A DNA stretch of 64,000 bases from Epiperipatus broadwayi (GCA_028023455.1 JAQFVV010006222.1:794001-858000); one strand, 5' to 3'; positions 12,116 through 26,418 are shown, numbered from the stretch's first letter. A program made the numbers and translations. Notes: generated from the letters alone by a model not told the origin.

Positions 12116-15100
12116 CATTGCAATATATATTGTAATAGTCCTGGTTTCCACCAGAAGAGAGGAAACACATCTCACTATAGTTGACCCCAGGATCTTCAGG
12201 TAGTGTGCTGTGAATGATACAATGAAGTACTTAACCTATAATTATATCTACATCCAATGGACTAGCTCCAACTTTACACATTAAATTTACATTACACCTC
12301 AGTATTCAAACTCAGGGAGAAATTTACTTTCAACTCTTTTCAGAGGTAAATTTACACTAGATAGTACCTACCACATCTCTATATAGGTTCCAATTAAAGA
12401 TCCATCCAATTATATTATTACATTACCATATAAGAATAAAATGTGTGTGTGGAAATATATCTGGTTATAAGTTGATGAGTGATGGTGCAAAATATTTTGA
12501 TAAACTAGAGACCAATTTAATGAAAAACAAGTTAACAATGTTTATTGATAACAAAATAAAAACTCTTTAACATGATAAAAAATATATATAATTGTATGTA
12601 TCAAGAATGTATTTCTACCATATCAATGATTAATATATTTATTATTCCAACTCTTTAATCCATGGTAGATGTACATAACAAGGTAATAATTATTTACAAA
12701 GCAAAATAATATATATATATATATATTATCAAATTGACTGTGAAACTCATTAACTAATTTATAATATTATATAAGTATATTCATGATAATATCATCATTC
12801 AATTCCAGTTGTTGACATTCCATCTTCTTTGAGGATCTCTGCCCACGTATATACAATTCCCTAAAATTGATAGGAAAGAGCATCCCTGAAGTTTAATCAT
12901 TCATACTGAAAAATAAACATGAATAATTGTTAGTTAAGAATTAACAAATAAAACACAAACTCTGTCCTATAATAATGAATGTACTTAATATGGAATAGTA
13001 TAAAAAATATTATCTCATTTTGTATCATAATAGTGATGATCAAATGAGAAGGCACTATGAAGGGAGAGCTGACCTAAACTTTATTTAACATAAAAAAATA
13101 TTTTGACTAATTCAATAAACTTTTCCTACTTTATTTTCTTGTTTTCAGTCAAAATGAATCTTCCAAGTTCTAAGCATGTTTAAGCTACCAAGTATGAAGA
13201 TAAATAAAACTAGAATTTTTACAAACAAATAAAAAATAATAATAATAAATTAAAATGTTCACTAGTTTGATTATTGTCCATGAGTTTAGCAATAATGTCT
13301 TTTATGGATACAGTCTATTCCCCTTCAGATCTTCCTCCTTCAGTAAATCATTCATCACCTGCAAGAATTCTTCGGCAATGCATTTGAAATGACATTTCTA
13401 TTTTTTGCAGTTGCTTTCCTTCTGGGTTCATTTAGATGCTTATTGTAGGACTTTTGATATTACTTTAGGCATTGTATAGGCAAGAAGGTTAAACCATCAC
13501 ACTTTTATGATAGAATTGTACAAACCAGCCCTATTGCAATATTAATTTAGCTGGAATAGATTGCGTAGCAGTTCATAATAGATTTACTTTTTCTTAACTT
13601 ATCATTTGGCATTTAATGATTTATATAAGAAAAAAGCTACTTCATCATTCATATATGTATGCTAGCGATGTTTTACTTCTCTTTTCTCCATGTTCAAATA
13701 ATAACACAGTTTTTAATTCTTAAATATCAATTTAAAATTAATTCAGTTCTTTTGTCAAATTGCACAAATTGATCAAACTTTTCTTTTTTTAAATATTGAC
13801 TATAGTTTCTTAAAATTTTAGCTACAAAGATTATACAAAGAATTTGGAATGTTCTAGCGAGTTGTCCATTTCTGTTGGGTTTGATTCAATCTTCAAAAAT
13901 TGGCTTGTGCAATTAGTTATATAGCATTTGAAAAATAACAAAAGTGGATGGAAATGAACTGGGTTTGCTTTTATACCCGCTTAGTTTCTGGTGTTTAGTA
14001 TATGAGCATTTTGGTTTCTATGGCTGTAGCTGTCTATTGTTGCATGTATTATTAAGTAAAAATAAAATTACATAATAGAATTTTACTTTTATCTTTCATG
14101 CCTGTTTGCCTAGTGATTGGCTTGACATTAAATCATCACTGTGTTTACTAGGTCTAAGTCTTTATTATCAACATTTGGCACATTTATAAAGAAGTTGTTG
14201 TGGGTCTATATATATTGTAACCCACACACACAACACCACTCATACATTATATGAGTGAATGCTCAGGGTACCAATTCTATTAATGAATAGAATAATTTAA
14301 CATTTTATTAGATTTAGATTTAATATTGAGACTCTTTTGCTTATGTCTATCTTACAGCTTAGCTCAGCAGGAAGTTCATAACATATAGAATATAAATAAA
14401 TGAAGGAAGAAATACTATAAACCATTAAATAGAATATAGACCTTATTCACTAATCAATGGAATGATAGAGGCATTTATTTGATAAAACTATTAAAATATA
14501 ATTTCTATTTGATCTCTTCCATCATCTAAATATACTCTATATTAGCTCAATACAACTTTGACAGAATAGAAAAGCATAACACTAAATAACTATATTATTT
14601 TACCCATCCTAATTTCAATAATTAAACCAATGTTAATCTAGGAATATAAAATCAAATCTCAGGGAATCTATAATACAGTCAGACTAAAAAAAATATATTA
14701 GCCAGTAATTTATAACTATAAATTATAGTAGGAATATAATGGAATAAACTGAATAATGTTTTACTGGGCTAACACTTAGATAATGAAGGAAATAGGGTAT
14801 CTTTTAATATCACATCATCATCTAAATAATACACTAACTAGGCAACCTTTTTATAAGTTTACCAAGTGGTAAAATATTTCATGTAATGTTTGGATCAAGG
14901 AAACAATACTATCAGATTTCAGCACATTTAATATCAAAGCTATAAAATAATGTACTTATTTTGTAATAGATATATGAGATATGGAGGTGTGGAAACTAGA
15001 ATACGAATGCACATAAGAATAACTCAAGACATAGTTTTGAATAAATAAACAAAGCATTTATTTACACTTAAGATTTAATTAAATGTCATTGGTTCACAAT

Positions 15101-18100
15101 AAGACTATTTATCCTAATCTTTGAATCTACAGATAAATCTATGAACATAAGTTTGGGATTATCCCTATTACACATGTTACATTTATTATTTATACACTTA
15201 TGAGTGCAAATTAACAAACAGATAAGACCTTAATATTCTGACTTTGAATATTTGGACTATCTAAACATTTTCATCTGAACGCAACACTGAATAAGTAATA
15301 TATTATATTATGAGCACAATATACACTTTTGAAAGAATATATTATCAATTGTTAGAATAAAGCAAATTAATACATTTGGTTATCAAGAGAGCAGCTTTAT
15401 CTAACTTAATTAAATAATCACTTTAAATACCTGCATCTTTAACGCATAACAATAAAATCATACTCATTCCGGTGATTTGATGATTTCTAAATAGTGGCAA
15501 ATTAATATGATATGTTTTAAAGCATTTATTTCATATTTTAAGTTTAACAACATTATACTTTTATATCCTTGATATTATTTACATTACGCGTATGTGTCAC
15601 ACCTTATGCAATAATAATAAAAAAAACAATCTTTTTTACACATTATCAATTTATTTAGGAATTATTAAATAAAGTTTTATTTCAGATAATGTCACAGACC
15701 AACCAACAAATATAATCTTATATCAACTTTAATATTCAACAAAGAAATTGATTTAACTACTTATCCAGCCACTGAGTTACACAGGCCTATGTTTTTATGA
15801 TCATACAAAATAAACAGTCAAGAGAAATTCAAGCACATGAGGAGCAATTAAACTCTTTAGTTAATAAATCTACAACAACTTATCTAAATCCAAAATACAC
15901 TATTGGTGTGGAACTTGTCTCATCACCTGAACAATAGGAAAATATTACTTAACTTCATAAATATCATTTCATAATATATACATATGCAATCTCACTCCAC
16001 TCATGGCAAAAATATTTAAAATATACTAAAGGGAAAAATCGTTCATCCCTACAAACATAGAAGGTATCAATAATAATTTCCTTTTCCATAGCTCCTCTAT
16101 ATATCTAACACTATACACTGGCAGATAATACATACAGATAACTTACTCATTCCTTCAATTCCTTTAGAATATGACAATATCCAAAATTTATATGAGAAAG
16201 AATTATAAAACTGAATGTTTATTACTTAAGTAAAATAATTGCACCAGATAGACACACATATGCATATGTAAGAGTATAAAAATAAATTTTAATTATGTAA
16301 TATGCACAAATTACTGTAAGTAAATGATACATTAAAAATATAAACTTTTAACTTAGAGTAGACTATCAGCTGTTTAAAATTTAAATAGTAGTAATTATTA
16401 TAAACAAGGTTTCTTTGCTATCTCTGATACGATATTTCTTTCATATACTCGCTACTCTGAAAGCCAAAATTCTCACTTTGAGATAAAGAAAGGTGTATAA
16501 TATAAATAAATATCTCTCTTTAATATATACAAAAAAAATATATGTGTCATCTTCATAAGAAATCATATTTAAATAATAATAATTTACCAGATATTCACAT
16601 TTTGCTAATAGGCACCTGTTCTGGAAGTTCATAAAATAGCATGATTATATAAGCAAAATATAACAATAAATCTGTCTAACTATCTATGATATATGTATTT
16701 AAAAAAATAAAAGTCACTCTTCTTTTTTAACTAAAAAAAAAAAAATATTCATTTGCAAATTTCCTTTTCCGAGTTCTAGTGAATAACCCAGACACAACGA
16801 AGAATTTTCCAAAGATGTGAAACATGAAGCACAAATTATTTCTATGATGAACATTTACAATTCACACTGAACTCCATAATCTCCAATATTCTTAGCTAAA
16901 GCTAATAGAGTTTACTTATATAGCATATACAATAATAAATATTTATGATAATAGAGACATGGAAAGACAGTTTCAGCCATTAATTAGTTTACTCTTTTAT
17001 TCATTTTAAATCATTCTAGTGTTATTTAGTCTAACAATATTTTAACATATTTTTCTGCAGAAAATATTCACTTTCATAATTTATGAGTCAATATCTGCAA
17101 TACTCATTTTAATTTAGATTGTGCTTTAAATGCCACTGATAATTATCCACATGAAATTTGTATTTCTTTAAACATTACCATTTATTTTCTAATATATCCA
17201 TGTATCGAAGAGAACAAAAATATCTGATATTAAAGTCCTTCAATTCGATTTAAGCATATACATTTGGTAAATACTAGCAATTAATTATTCTGGGTAAGTC
17301 ATATCTTTATTTCTTTAATAAAAGCACATATTATTTTATAAGCACAAATAAGAGATAAAGTTATCATTCCGTAATAATTTTTAAATATAGCATAATGAAG
17401 TACACGCATGCTTTTAATTTTAACTTAACTTTTACAGAAGTAGAATATAAGTAGAGCTGAGAGCTTAATGTAAATTCTGTTAAATTGTCCTGCATATGCT
17501 TCCACAAAATATTATAAAATTCACACAATTTAGTTAGCAAATTATAAAGTTCATGCACTTTAACTTTCTTCTTAATAATACTAAATATGCATAAATAAAG
17601 TAGTGTAAATTTAATAGTATAGACATACATTTTTAGAATAAAAATAAATATGAGTGTTAATTTAAATGTTTAAATTGAACAAAAGGAATGAAAATATATA
17701 ACTTTTTCTTTATATTTTAATCCGTCATTCTAGTTGAAGACTTTCTGGTAACTAGAATTTTCCTATGACTTTTTAGAATTCACTTTGGAGTTTTAAATTG
17801 ACCTGACTTCTGGAAGAAATATATACTGGTCACAGGCAGAATGAACTAAGGCAACAATTATAATGAACAATAATGAGCAATTTTTATTAGTGACTATCAG
17901 TTAAATAGATATCCCTTCCTTCCATCAAAAGGTCACTTTCACCCTCCAAAGGTCAATTCCATCCTTTGCCTTTAGGAGTTAATTAAATATTCAAGTAATC
18001 TTTTCTTGAAAAAAAAAATCATTTTGACCTTCACAATTAAATCAAGTCAAATAAAATATAAAAAAAAACTCTTTACAAACTTGAAACAAATGCATATTAA

Positions 18101-18545
18101 TTAACTATTAAATAAAAAAAATGGTTGATAATATTATTTCATTTGCTAAATAATTCACCAATTCAAATATCCATTAATCACTTTAAAAAATATATTTGCA
18201 AAATTATTAAATATATTTGCTGTAATTAAAATGTTTTATTGTAAATGTAATATTGTTTACTGTAATTAAAATATGAAAATGAAATGGAAAATGATACAAA
18301 CATACATACATGCACATATACTGCTACATAAATGTTAAATTATCCTGATTAAATATAACTGATATGGCTATGGGTTAAACATATTTCACTGATTATATCT
18401 GCAAATAGATGTTTGACAATGAATAATAAATCAGAAAACCATTCAAACAAACACCAACACTATTTTATAAATAAATAAAACAACTTTGCATCAATCTAAT
18501 TAGTATAACAACAATTCCAATAACAACCCACTCCCCTTCCTTGCA
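12116..18545. other. long AT-rich stretch, no gene recognised
   Basis: No RNA gene or credible coding region was found. Two places are noted. One is 12124-12330, where a (TA)n tract ends in TTGTAATAG and leads into non-low-complexity sequence. The other is 13261-14050, which is less biased and could be a decayed transposase on the minus strand, although no motif could be confirmed. At 14205-14225 a TGTGGGT...ACCCACA inverted repeat encloses a (TA)n-TTGTAA tract. Minus-strand frames at 16441-16632 and 17364-17630 are low-complexity. Confidence 0.5.
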
Positions 18546-20153
18546 TTAACCCTTTTCCGCCTCTTACGAGACCTCTCGTCGGCAGTTAACGTCACTCTAA
18601 TTCCATTATTTTTAATGCTAGGATATTTGTTTGACAGTTATTGATTAGGTTTTTAAAAGTTCTGTAAGATGGTGCCCTCTTCTGAATTATTTTACAACTA
18701 AAAAATCAATAAAACTGCATTTAAAGCTAAACAAAGAAAGAAGCTTGTCGGTGATTGGCTCTCAGCCGACAAAGACATTCTGATTGGCTGGAAAGAACAA
18801 AGAAACCGCCTGATCAAAGAAAATAAAGAAAAACGCTGAGATTTTCATTTCGAATATGATTTAAAGGTTTAAAAAAAGTATATTCTGAGAAATTAAAATC
18901 ATTTTTAGAAAATATACCAAAAAAAAACAAAATTATTTTCGAAAAATATTGAAGATTTTAGTAAAAATATTTAAGATTTAGCAAAAAGAAATATTTCTTT
19001 TCTATAACGTAAAAAAGCATTTATGTCACAAACTCTTTGTTTATATGTTCGCTTTTATTTTGCCGATATTGAATATTTTATAATAAATAAATAGCAATTT
19101 ATTTTTGAAAGAACTTTCGTTCACTTTTATAACCAGACAATTTATTAATATAGTTTTTATAAATGAATATAAAGTCAATATGATATTAAAGGTGAAAATA
19201 TTTTGACAATTGACTTGTCTTCAGTTTGTGAGCTGGCCAATTAACCCTTTAACTGTCCAATTGTTCATTCGCTGCAGGTGGTATCACTCAAAGCTTTTAA
19301 TTAGCTGATGCACAAAATAATGTATCAATTTTTCAAAAGTTATTGACCGTTTTTTTAAATATATTCACTTTAGTTTCGTTTTTAAAAAGTATATTAGTAA
19401 TTTCTCACATTATAAAAATAAACGAAAGTTTGTTCAAAAATAAGTTTTGATTTTTAATTTTAAAAATATTTGTTACGGTTGACATGAAAAGAAACGGCAA
19501 TCATAATTTCACGTTATGATTTTTTTTTCCCGACTTTGCAATAAATAAATAATTCTTGCTAAAATCGTAACTATTTTTGTAAAATAATATTTATTTTTGA
19601 CATATTATATGAAAATAATTTGTATTTTATTTGTATTTCATCAAAAAATATTTTTAAAATGCTCTAAAACATTCGTTTATCATTTTCAAAATAAAACAAA
19701 AGCGTTCAGTAAATTTTTAATTTTTGGCAGCCATATAAAAATTTTAACAGCCAATAAGATTCAAGAAAAGATGATGAGAAGGCGGAGCTTTTCCATTTTT
19801 TTGTTTACAAAATTTCAACAGCCAATAAGATTCAAGAAAAGATGTGAAAAGGCAGTGCTTAGTTTTTGTTTGACATAAATCATCAATTAATTGATTTTTT
19901 ACTTGTAAAATAATTCAATAGATGGCAGTATATTATAAAACTTTTTGCGTTCTAAAAAATGACGTCAAAACCGTAAACGTAGTCCAAAAACTAAGCAATT
20001 TACAGCGATGTCAAATTTACTCGATTAAAAACGAATTTAACGAATATGTATCAAAAATTGCCTCGATTAAGAACGAGTCAAACAGTTAAAAGGTTAAAAG
20101 CTTTGATTTTTAGCTGACACAACTAATAATATAATTAGCAGTTAAAAGGTTAA
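18546..20153. mobile_element. cluster of piggyBac-like non-autonomous elements (TTAA ends)
   Basis: Four sites look like piggyBac-type termini, in which a TTAA target is followed by a CCC/CCTTT terminal repeat. They are TTAACCCTTTTCCGCC at 18546, TTAACCCTTTAACTGTCC at 19241, and, inverted, CAGTTAAAAGGTTAA ending at 20097 and GCAGTTAAAAGGTTAA ending at 20153. Short subterminal palindromes lie close to the ends (ACGAGACCTCTCGT near 18567; CTCGATTAAGAACGAG near 20062), as in many such MITEs. There is no transposase frame inside. The likeliest reading is one element of about 1.6 kb with another of about 0.85 kb nested in it, but the pairing of ends is uncertain. Confidence 0.45.
19744..19860. repeat. 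71-bp-period tandem duplication with CCAAT motif
   Basis: Two copies share CAACAGCCAATAAGATTCAA followed by GAAAAGATG, a G-rich GGCGGAGCTT/GGCAGTGCTT end and a spacer. A related inverted form, GATTGGCTGG followed by AACCGCC, lies at about 18781-18810. These are internal repeats of the putative piggyBac-like element. An in-phase frame through them (19597-19878) is low-complexity and not accepted. Confidence 0.55.
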
Positions 20154-20829
20154 ACAATTTATCAAATATAATAATAATAACAAATGCTTGTAAAATTGCT
20201 AACCAAAATGCACAAGTGACCCACATATAAGTTTTTGGACCATTAATAAAAAATTTTTAAAGCTATTTCATTTTTCTTAGTACAATGCAGTTATTCACTA
20301 CTGATACAATATAGTTTAATTACTTGTGCCCATTCAGAAGGTCACAATATATATAAAAATGATTCATTTAACTGCTCTTTTTATTTCTCATTTAACAAGA
20401 GAATTTAATTTAGTTCATTGTGACATTTTTTTAACTTTGTACTTAATAAGGCAAACATTTATCAAGTGTGTATATATATATATGTGTGTGTGTATGCCTA
20501 CACACAAAAAATGATATTGCATATTTAACCACCTGTTAGCTAAGTTTGTTTTAAATAGGTTTGATTTGGTGGTGTGGATGGATAAAAGCTGGTTTCAATT
20601 GGATTGTAAGCTACTCTTACAATATATATATATATATATATATGTTACAATGATGGATAATACTTTTTTTTCTGTTTCTCAAGTCAACAACATAATCAAA
20701 ATTACCAGATAGACAATGTAATCAAACTAACTTGTTTCTCATTTATGACATTGTAACAAAATATATGTATTGAAATTATAAACTACAAATTTCTAACCAT
20801 ATCCTTTTTATCACTTATATATATATATA
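20154..20829. other. AT-rich DNA with microsatellites
   Basis: Contains a (TA)n(TG)n tract at 20469-20495. A (TA)n tract near 20622-20643 is flanked by CTTACAATATA on the left and ATATGTTACAATG on the right, the terminal motif discussed under the findings. Nothing else was recognised. Confidence 0.6.
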
Positions 20830-21345
20830 TTAACAGTATAAATTAGTGTTAAATGAATAAAAATGATCACATAGGAATTACTCTTAACTAATTAATCATT
20901 GATGTAAAATGTATAGTAATGGTAAAAATTATTATAAGTGAATGACTGATCAAATGTCCCATAACATTGGACAACAATTTCTGTAACAGTATAAATTAGT
21001 GTTATGGATAATAATGTTCCATGTATTGGTTAAGACAATTTGTAATAATGTTAATTAGAATATAACCAACTATTATTAGGTTAATAATAACACACGACGT
21101 TCAGATTCCAATTTGTAAGATTATCAATAAACTGTTATTATCTCAGATAACTGATTCAATTCATCTCACATATTAGGACGACAATTTCTTTACCAATATA
21201 AAGAAATTAAAATGATTATCTATTAATGAATAAATGACTTAATAATTCAGACATCAATTTTTATAATGGTATAAAGATATATAAAATTAAACAAATAATT
21301 TTCTAAAGACCCAGTTGAGATACCAGATTGTATTAGTATGAAGTA
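20830..21345. repeat. degenerate tandem array, about 58-88-bp units
   Basis: A core of the form CAATTT-N3-GTAAYAGTATAAATTA recurs about eight times, near 20830, 20918, 20983, 21041, 21115, 21192, 21263 and 21330. TAACAGTATAAATTAGTG is exactly repeated at about 20831 and 20984. Other units carry GTAATAATGTTAATTA, TTTACCAATATAAAGAAA and ATAATGGTATAAAGATA. Several cores are preceded by a GACAACAATTT-like box. This is an old satellite-like array without coding potential. Confidence 0.45.
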
Positions 21346-24300
21346 TCTATGTATAAACTAATGATTAAATAAATACAAGATTAATGTAATGTCGAATGTC
21401 TACATATATCAGTTTAAACTAAAATAAATACATTAGCTTAATCAATTGGGATTTTACTAATTATTTATTCATTATAATTAATAAAACATAACTGATGAAA
21501 TGCTACAATAATATTAAATTATTACAATATGTAGGTACTTATTCAATATTTGACTAGCTAATATTTAATATGCAAATAAATTATGCAGAGATTCTTGAAG
21601 GAGATCTTAAAATATAATGTAATAAATAGACTATGAATAACCAGAAAATCAAATTTTAGTTAATAAAACAAAAATTTATTGATATAATTAACCTAATATA
21701 TATATATAATTTAATAAGCAAATGAAAAAATCTTTGTCATGCTATTCAAAAAAAGAATTAATTATCTGTTTTATTTATTGCATGTTTGTATAAATTTTTA
21801 TTTAAGTATTTAGCAGATGTACTAAAAAAATACAGTAATGAACCAGAAAAAAAATATAAATACATAAAATATATAATTTTTTTTAGATAAGTATGTTTAC
21901 TTTGCTACCTTAATTTTATTACAATCATAAAATTGAAATTATTAATTTAAATACATAAATTATGATACAATCAGTGTATATTAAAATATATATCATCACA
22001 ATGATAACTTGTGAATTCTTATATTTATGATCTATTGATCTTTACATATATAATGAAAACAATCAAACCTACTATAACATTTCAAATTAAAAGAAAATTA
22101 ATATTAGGAGGTATATTTACATTTTGTTTCTAAGGCAATCTAAATTTTCTTTTTGATTACTTTATATATATTTAGGTGCTATAAAGGAATACATGCATTC
22201 TAAACTAAATAAATAAATAATGAAAATATGACTTGTTTAATTTTGTTCAAAATCAGATATGTTCCTTAACTAAAACTACATTAAAAAGCATATTTATTAA
22301 ATATATATCAACATAACAACAATATTTGCATAAACACAGTCAAAGTAAATTTTAGAGCCTTTAGAACTCTTACTAGTATCCTATGATATTTTCTGTAATA
22401 GGAAGATATAATAAATAAGCATGGTATTTGAAGTCCAATTATATCCCAATTATAGTATTTAAAATAATTTTACCCACTTGAATGAAATATACATTTTAAA
22501 TAATATATTCCATAGCAAAACATTATGATATTAATATTTTCCATTTGTATATTAATATTAGCATAAATTAATCCTTAGATATTCCACAATAAATATTGTC
22601 ATAGCATTGATAATTCAATCTATAATAAATCCCATGCTAAATCAGTTGTTACTTTCTTAATTAATATATTTCCGTGGCACTATAAATGCATTGTACAAAG
22701 AGATAATTTATTACAAGATGTTATAAGACATCGCAAAAGACAGAAGTCTTTTAGAGCATACATTTTTTATTGCCTAGCCATTGATTTTTATATTAAAATT
22801 CTACTATTAATATTATATATAACACACTGACTTTGCTTACTTATCAGGGGCTTACATATCTTTTCTCCTAACAATGACACATTCAAGACTCATCTTAGAT
22901 TTATTCCTTGGGTTTCACTCAATTTAACCCATTGATATAGTCTCTGTTATGATGAACCAAATTTCACTCAGTAAAAAAAAAGTTTTTTTTTTTAAAATAT
23001 ATCAGCATTTATGAAATAAAAATGTTTCTTAACTTTGTAATAAATTTTGCTTTAAAAAATAATAATAAAATAAATCTGCAAATTAAAACACATTTTAAAA
23101 TCATAATTTAAACAAAATATGAACATACCTTATATATTTATTTATTTAATATAAAATATTTATATTATTTTTTTCAAAATACTTATCCAAATACGTATGT
23201 ATGAAATCAATATTTCAATACATATAATATTGATTTAATTATATAACAAAAAATACATATACATGCAGTCATATTCTAAAAAATAATTGACTATTATGCT
23301 ATTTATATTCATATATTATTTATTAAATGTATGCAGAAAAAAATACTAACAAATGAAGTTATTAATACATACTACAACCTCTTAAATTTTTATAATAATA
23401 AAATATTAAATTTATTATGATATACAATTAAAAATTCACAAATGTCATCATATATTATAATGTATTATTAATAACTATTTATGAATAAAGTAAATTATTA
23501 ATCCCTTTTTTAAAACAATTGAAAATAAAATAAAATAAGCAAACAATTTTTTTAGGAATATAATGTTTACAAGTTCAAATATAGACCAAGTTGGAGAAAA
23601 GAGAGAAAAAAGATAGTATGTCTTAGTTCAGTATTATTCTGAACAAAAACAATGAACTTTACATTGAATAGTTACATTTATGACTATACACCCATTATCA
23701 ACTGTTTAAGTTGTATGATTCACAACCCATATACAAACAATCCATGTGTCATATCAGAAAATGATGGTTAACAGAGAACAGAAAATATTATTTGTTTGCT
23801 ACAGAAAGATTATTGCAATTAGACATACATAAATTGGAAGAACTAGTACAAAAGCTATTAGTATAAAGCATTGATAAAAACTACTACACAAAGAATTCAT
23901 CAGATAATACCAATAATAATGAGACTTATAGTCATGAGTCAAATAAAAACTAAATATTGATGAAGACAATAGTCACCACAATGACTTCTATTAGTCATAA
24001 AATATCAGTAAACTTGAAATGAACAATTAGTAAGGGAGCTGCTCAATTATAATAGTGTTACTAAGTAATATATTTAATGATAATTAATTATTTTTTCTAA
24101 GCTTCATGAATACTTAAATATGTTTCAAATGCATAAATCTTCTATCAAAGAAGTCATATATGCTAAATATGACTTGATGTTATGTAACTGATACATTACA
24201 GTCCAAATTGATACTTTCATTAAGTTTGTAGTATAAAAATATGTTCCCAATGCCATAAAACCATTCAACAGTCTGCTGCAAAAGCTTCTTTGGTCTTATA

Positions 24301-24600
24301 AATATTAATAACATTTACCATTACAAAAGTATAGCCATGTATATTCTAGTAAATGATACCACTCAAACTCATTTCACTTTTGCCAATATCTGAATAACAG
24401 GACATCATGGTGATCAAATTAAATTTATATTGCTATCACAGATACCATTTTCTTGGACCTCACACAGTAATACAGTGGTTTGGAACTTAAAATATATAAT
24501 TAATCACTGTTATTTTTATAAACCGAACTAGTTTTGCATTATTTGTATTTTTCTTTCTTATGAAGCAAGTTGAAAGCTATAAATCAAATATCACTTATAT
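21346..24600. other. long AT-rich stretch, nothing recognised
   Basis: Very AT-rich with frequent TAATAT and ATAAAT words. Some less biased sequence lies near 22840-22960 and 24180-24560. No frame, RNA gene or repeat boundary could be supported. Confidence 0.6.
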
Positions 24601-24667
24601 AATATATATATATTGTAATGGCGTATGTTCCCGTTACACACACACACACACATATATATATATATGC
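24601..24667. repeat. compound (TA)n/(CA)n tract around TTGTAATGG motif
   Basis: A (TA)n tract ends in TTGTAATGG. After about 12 bases, CGTTACA leads into (CA)n and then a second (TA)n tract. TGTAA and TTACA form a short inverted repeat around a core of about 16 bp. The same TTGTAATGG word marks the end of the foldback element at 45885. Confidence 0.7.
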
Positions 24668-25184
24668 CTAATCTATAAATAAAATGTTTAATTAGTAATA
24701 GCCTATGTAATAAATCTGTATACAAAAATAAACATTAGGTTTATAATGTTAAATAACTGAAGTAAAAAAAATAATTTTTGACATTATTTTATTCAACAGT
24801 CACTTTTCATAAATATATGTATTGTCCCATGTCTCTTCCACATAACATTTTAAACAAAATGCTTTATATTATTGATTTTTTTTAATGAAAAATTACTTGT
24901 TTTTTTATATATATTTATTATGAGCACTTAGTAATATTTACTGAGGCTATAATCTCGATAATATGTGTATAAAATGTGATAGTAGGGACCTCTACAGGTG
25001 TTTTAACCACAAGCTTACGCTATGGAAGAAAAGAGGGGAACCCAGGGGGAACCCTTCTTTACTTCAACCTACTTTCTATTTAAATAGGTGAAGCTGAAGC
25101 GGTTAGATATGTGAGTGTGAAGCTATTCAATACTTCACTGATTAAGTCCACATTTCTTCTTAGGTAAGTGCATTCAGAGTTTTG
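24668..25184. other. AT-rich DNA with a G-rich patch
   Basis: Most is AT-rich. The patch at about 24990-25100 is more complex and includes an imperfect GGGGAACCCAGGGGGAACCC duplication. No gene or class of element was recognised. Confidence 0.4.
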
Positions 25185-25440
25185 TGTTATATTTCTATTC
25201 TAAGTTATGGCAGTGATTAGATAATTACCCTGACTATAATGGACCCCTTTCAAATTCTAGTCAAAGGTTGATGTTGATTTTATATGTTTTTTTTTTTACT
25301 TATGTTTAATGCTGGGAGAACTTATTGTTAGTTCTATTCTTTGCTGATCTCTCATGTTCATTCATTCTGTATTCATAATATTTGGTGATTTATAAAATAA
25401 TGATAATGTTTACTCCATCTCCCCAATATTCATCCTGTGT
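25185..25440 (+). repeat. diverged dispersed repeat, related to 11840-12115
   Basis: This is the second copy of the repeat described at 11840-12115, in the same orientation and with the same block order (TTCTAGTCAAAGGTTGATG, TTTAATGCTGGGAGAAC, TTTGCTGATCTCTCATG, ATAATGTTTACTCCATCTCC). The boundaries are not defined. Confidence 0.35.
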
Positions 25441-26418
25441 CTATCTCCTTTCTTACTACTAAAATATCAAAAAGTATAAAAAGAAAAAAATAGTAGATGT
25501 AATTAAAAGCGAAACAATAAAATAGTCAATTAAGTGAGGATGTATCATAAATATATATAAATTATAACATAGAAAACGATTTATAATATAGTCAATATAG
25601 CTCAATTTTATGACTTCTTTCTTGTTTATTTGGAGATTGAATCAATTTTTAAAGCTAAATAATTTTGACATGTGTTTTTTAATTAAAAGAAAAAAAATGG
25701 TCTTAATTTTCTACATAATACCGAAAAGTTATACAATCCTATATATATATATATTTTCTTCAGAACAATAAAAGTGTACTATTATTTAAAAATAGATATA
25801 TATGTATATCACTTTGAATGGAATATATTCTCAGAATTATTCTCATGTTTTTTTGATGTCTAATTTTTTATATTTAATATATGGAAGAATGGAAATTGCT
25901 AACTTTTAGCATTGTAATAGTGTGGTCTTATAAATAACAAAATAGATGAATGGTTAAAAAGATGGGGCTTATTATTGACTATTTAGAAATATCATTGATA
26001 AGTTTGTGTTTCACAAAATTTAACATCTATATCAAAAAATGCATAGAATGTAATAATTTGCAACTAATAAAAAAAAATAATAATAGGTATTTTTTGAAAG
26101 ATAACTATTAAAAATATGCTAAAAAAATATACTCCCAAAAGATAAATTTGTATAATATTTATCTTTGAACAAAAAATGGTATAATGTATTATGTAGGGAT
26201 TAAGCTTAAATAATGTCTGTGTAACAAATCTATTATAGTAATCATTAGGATAGCATAGAGCAAAGAGTGGAAAGTTTATAAAGTTTAATTTTACTACCAG
26301 ATTGTAATCACATAATATTTCAAGTAATTAAGGTAATAATTATATATTTTATTTACCTTTGATTAAAATTTGTGCACCATTTTATATAGAATAATATTTT
26401 TTCTAATAAATTTTAATT
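25441..26418. other. AT-rich DNA, nothing recognised
   Basis: Low-complexity AT-rich sequence with a (TA)n tract near 25740-25755. No feature could be supported. Confidence 0.6.

Noticed and set aside
13261-14050. Less biased sequence that might be a hAT-like transposase on the minus strand
   Set aside because: Trial translations gave only scattered peptide stretches without a confirmable motif.
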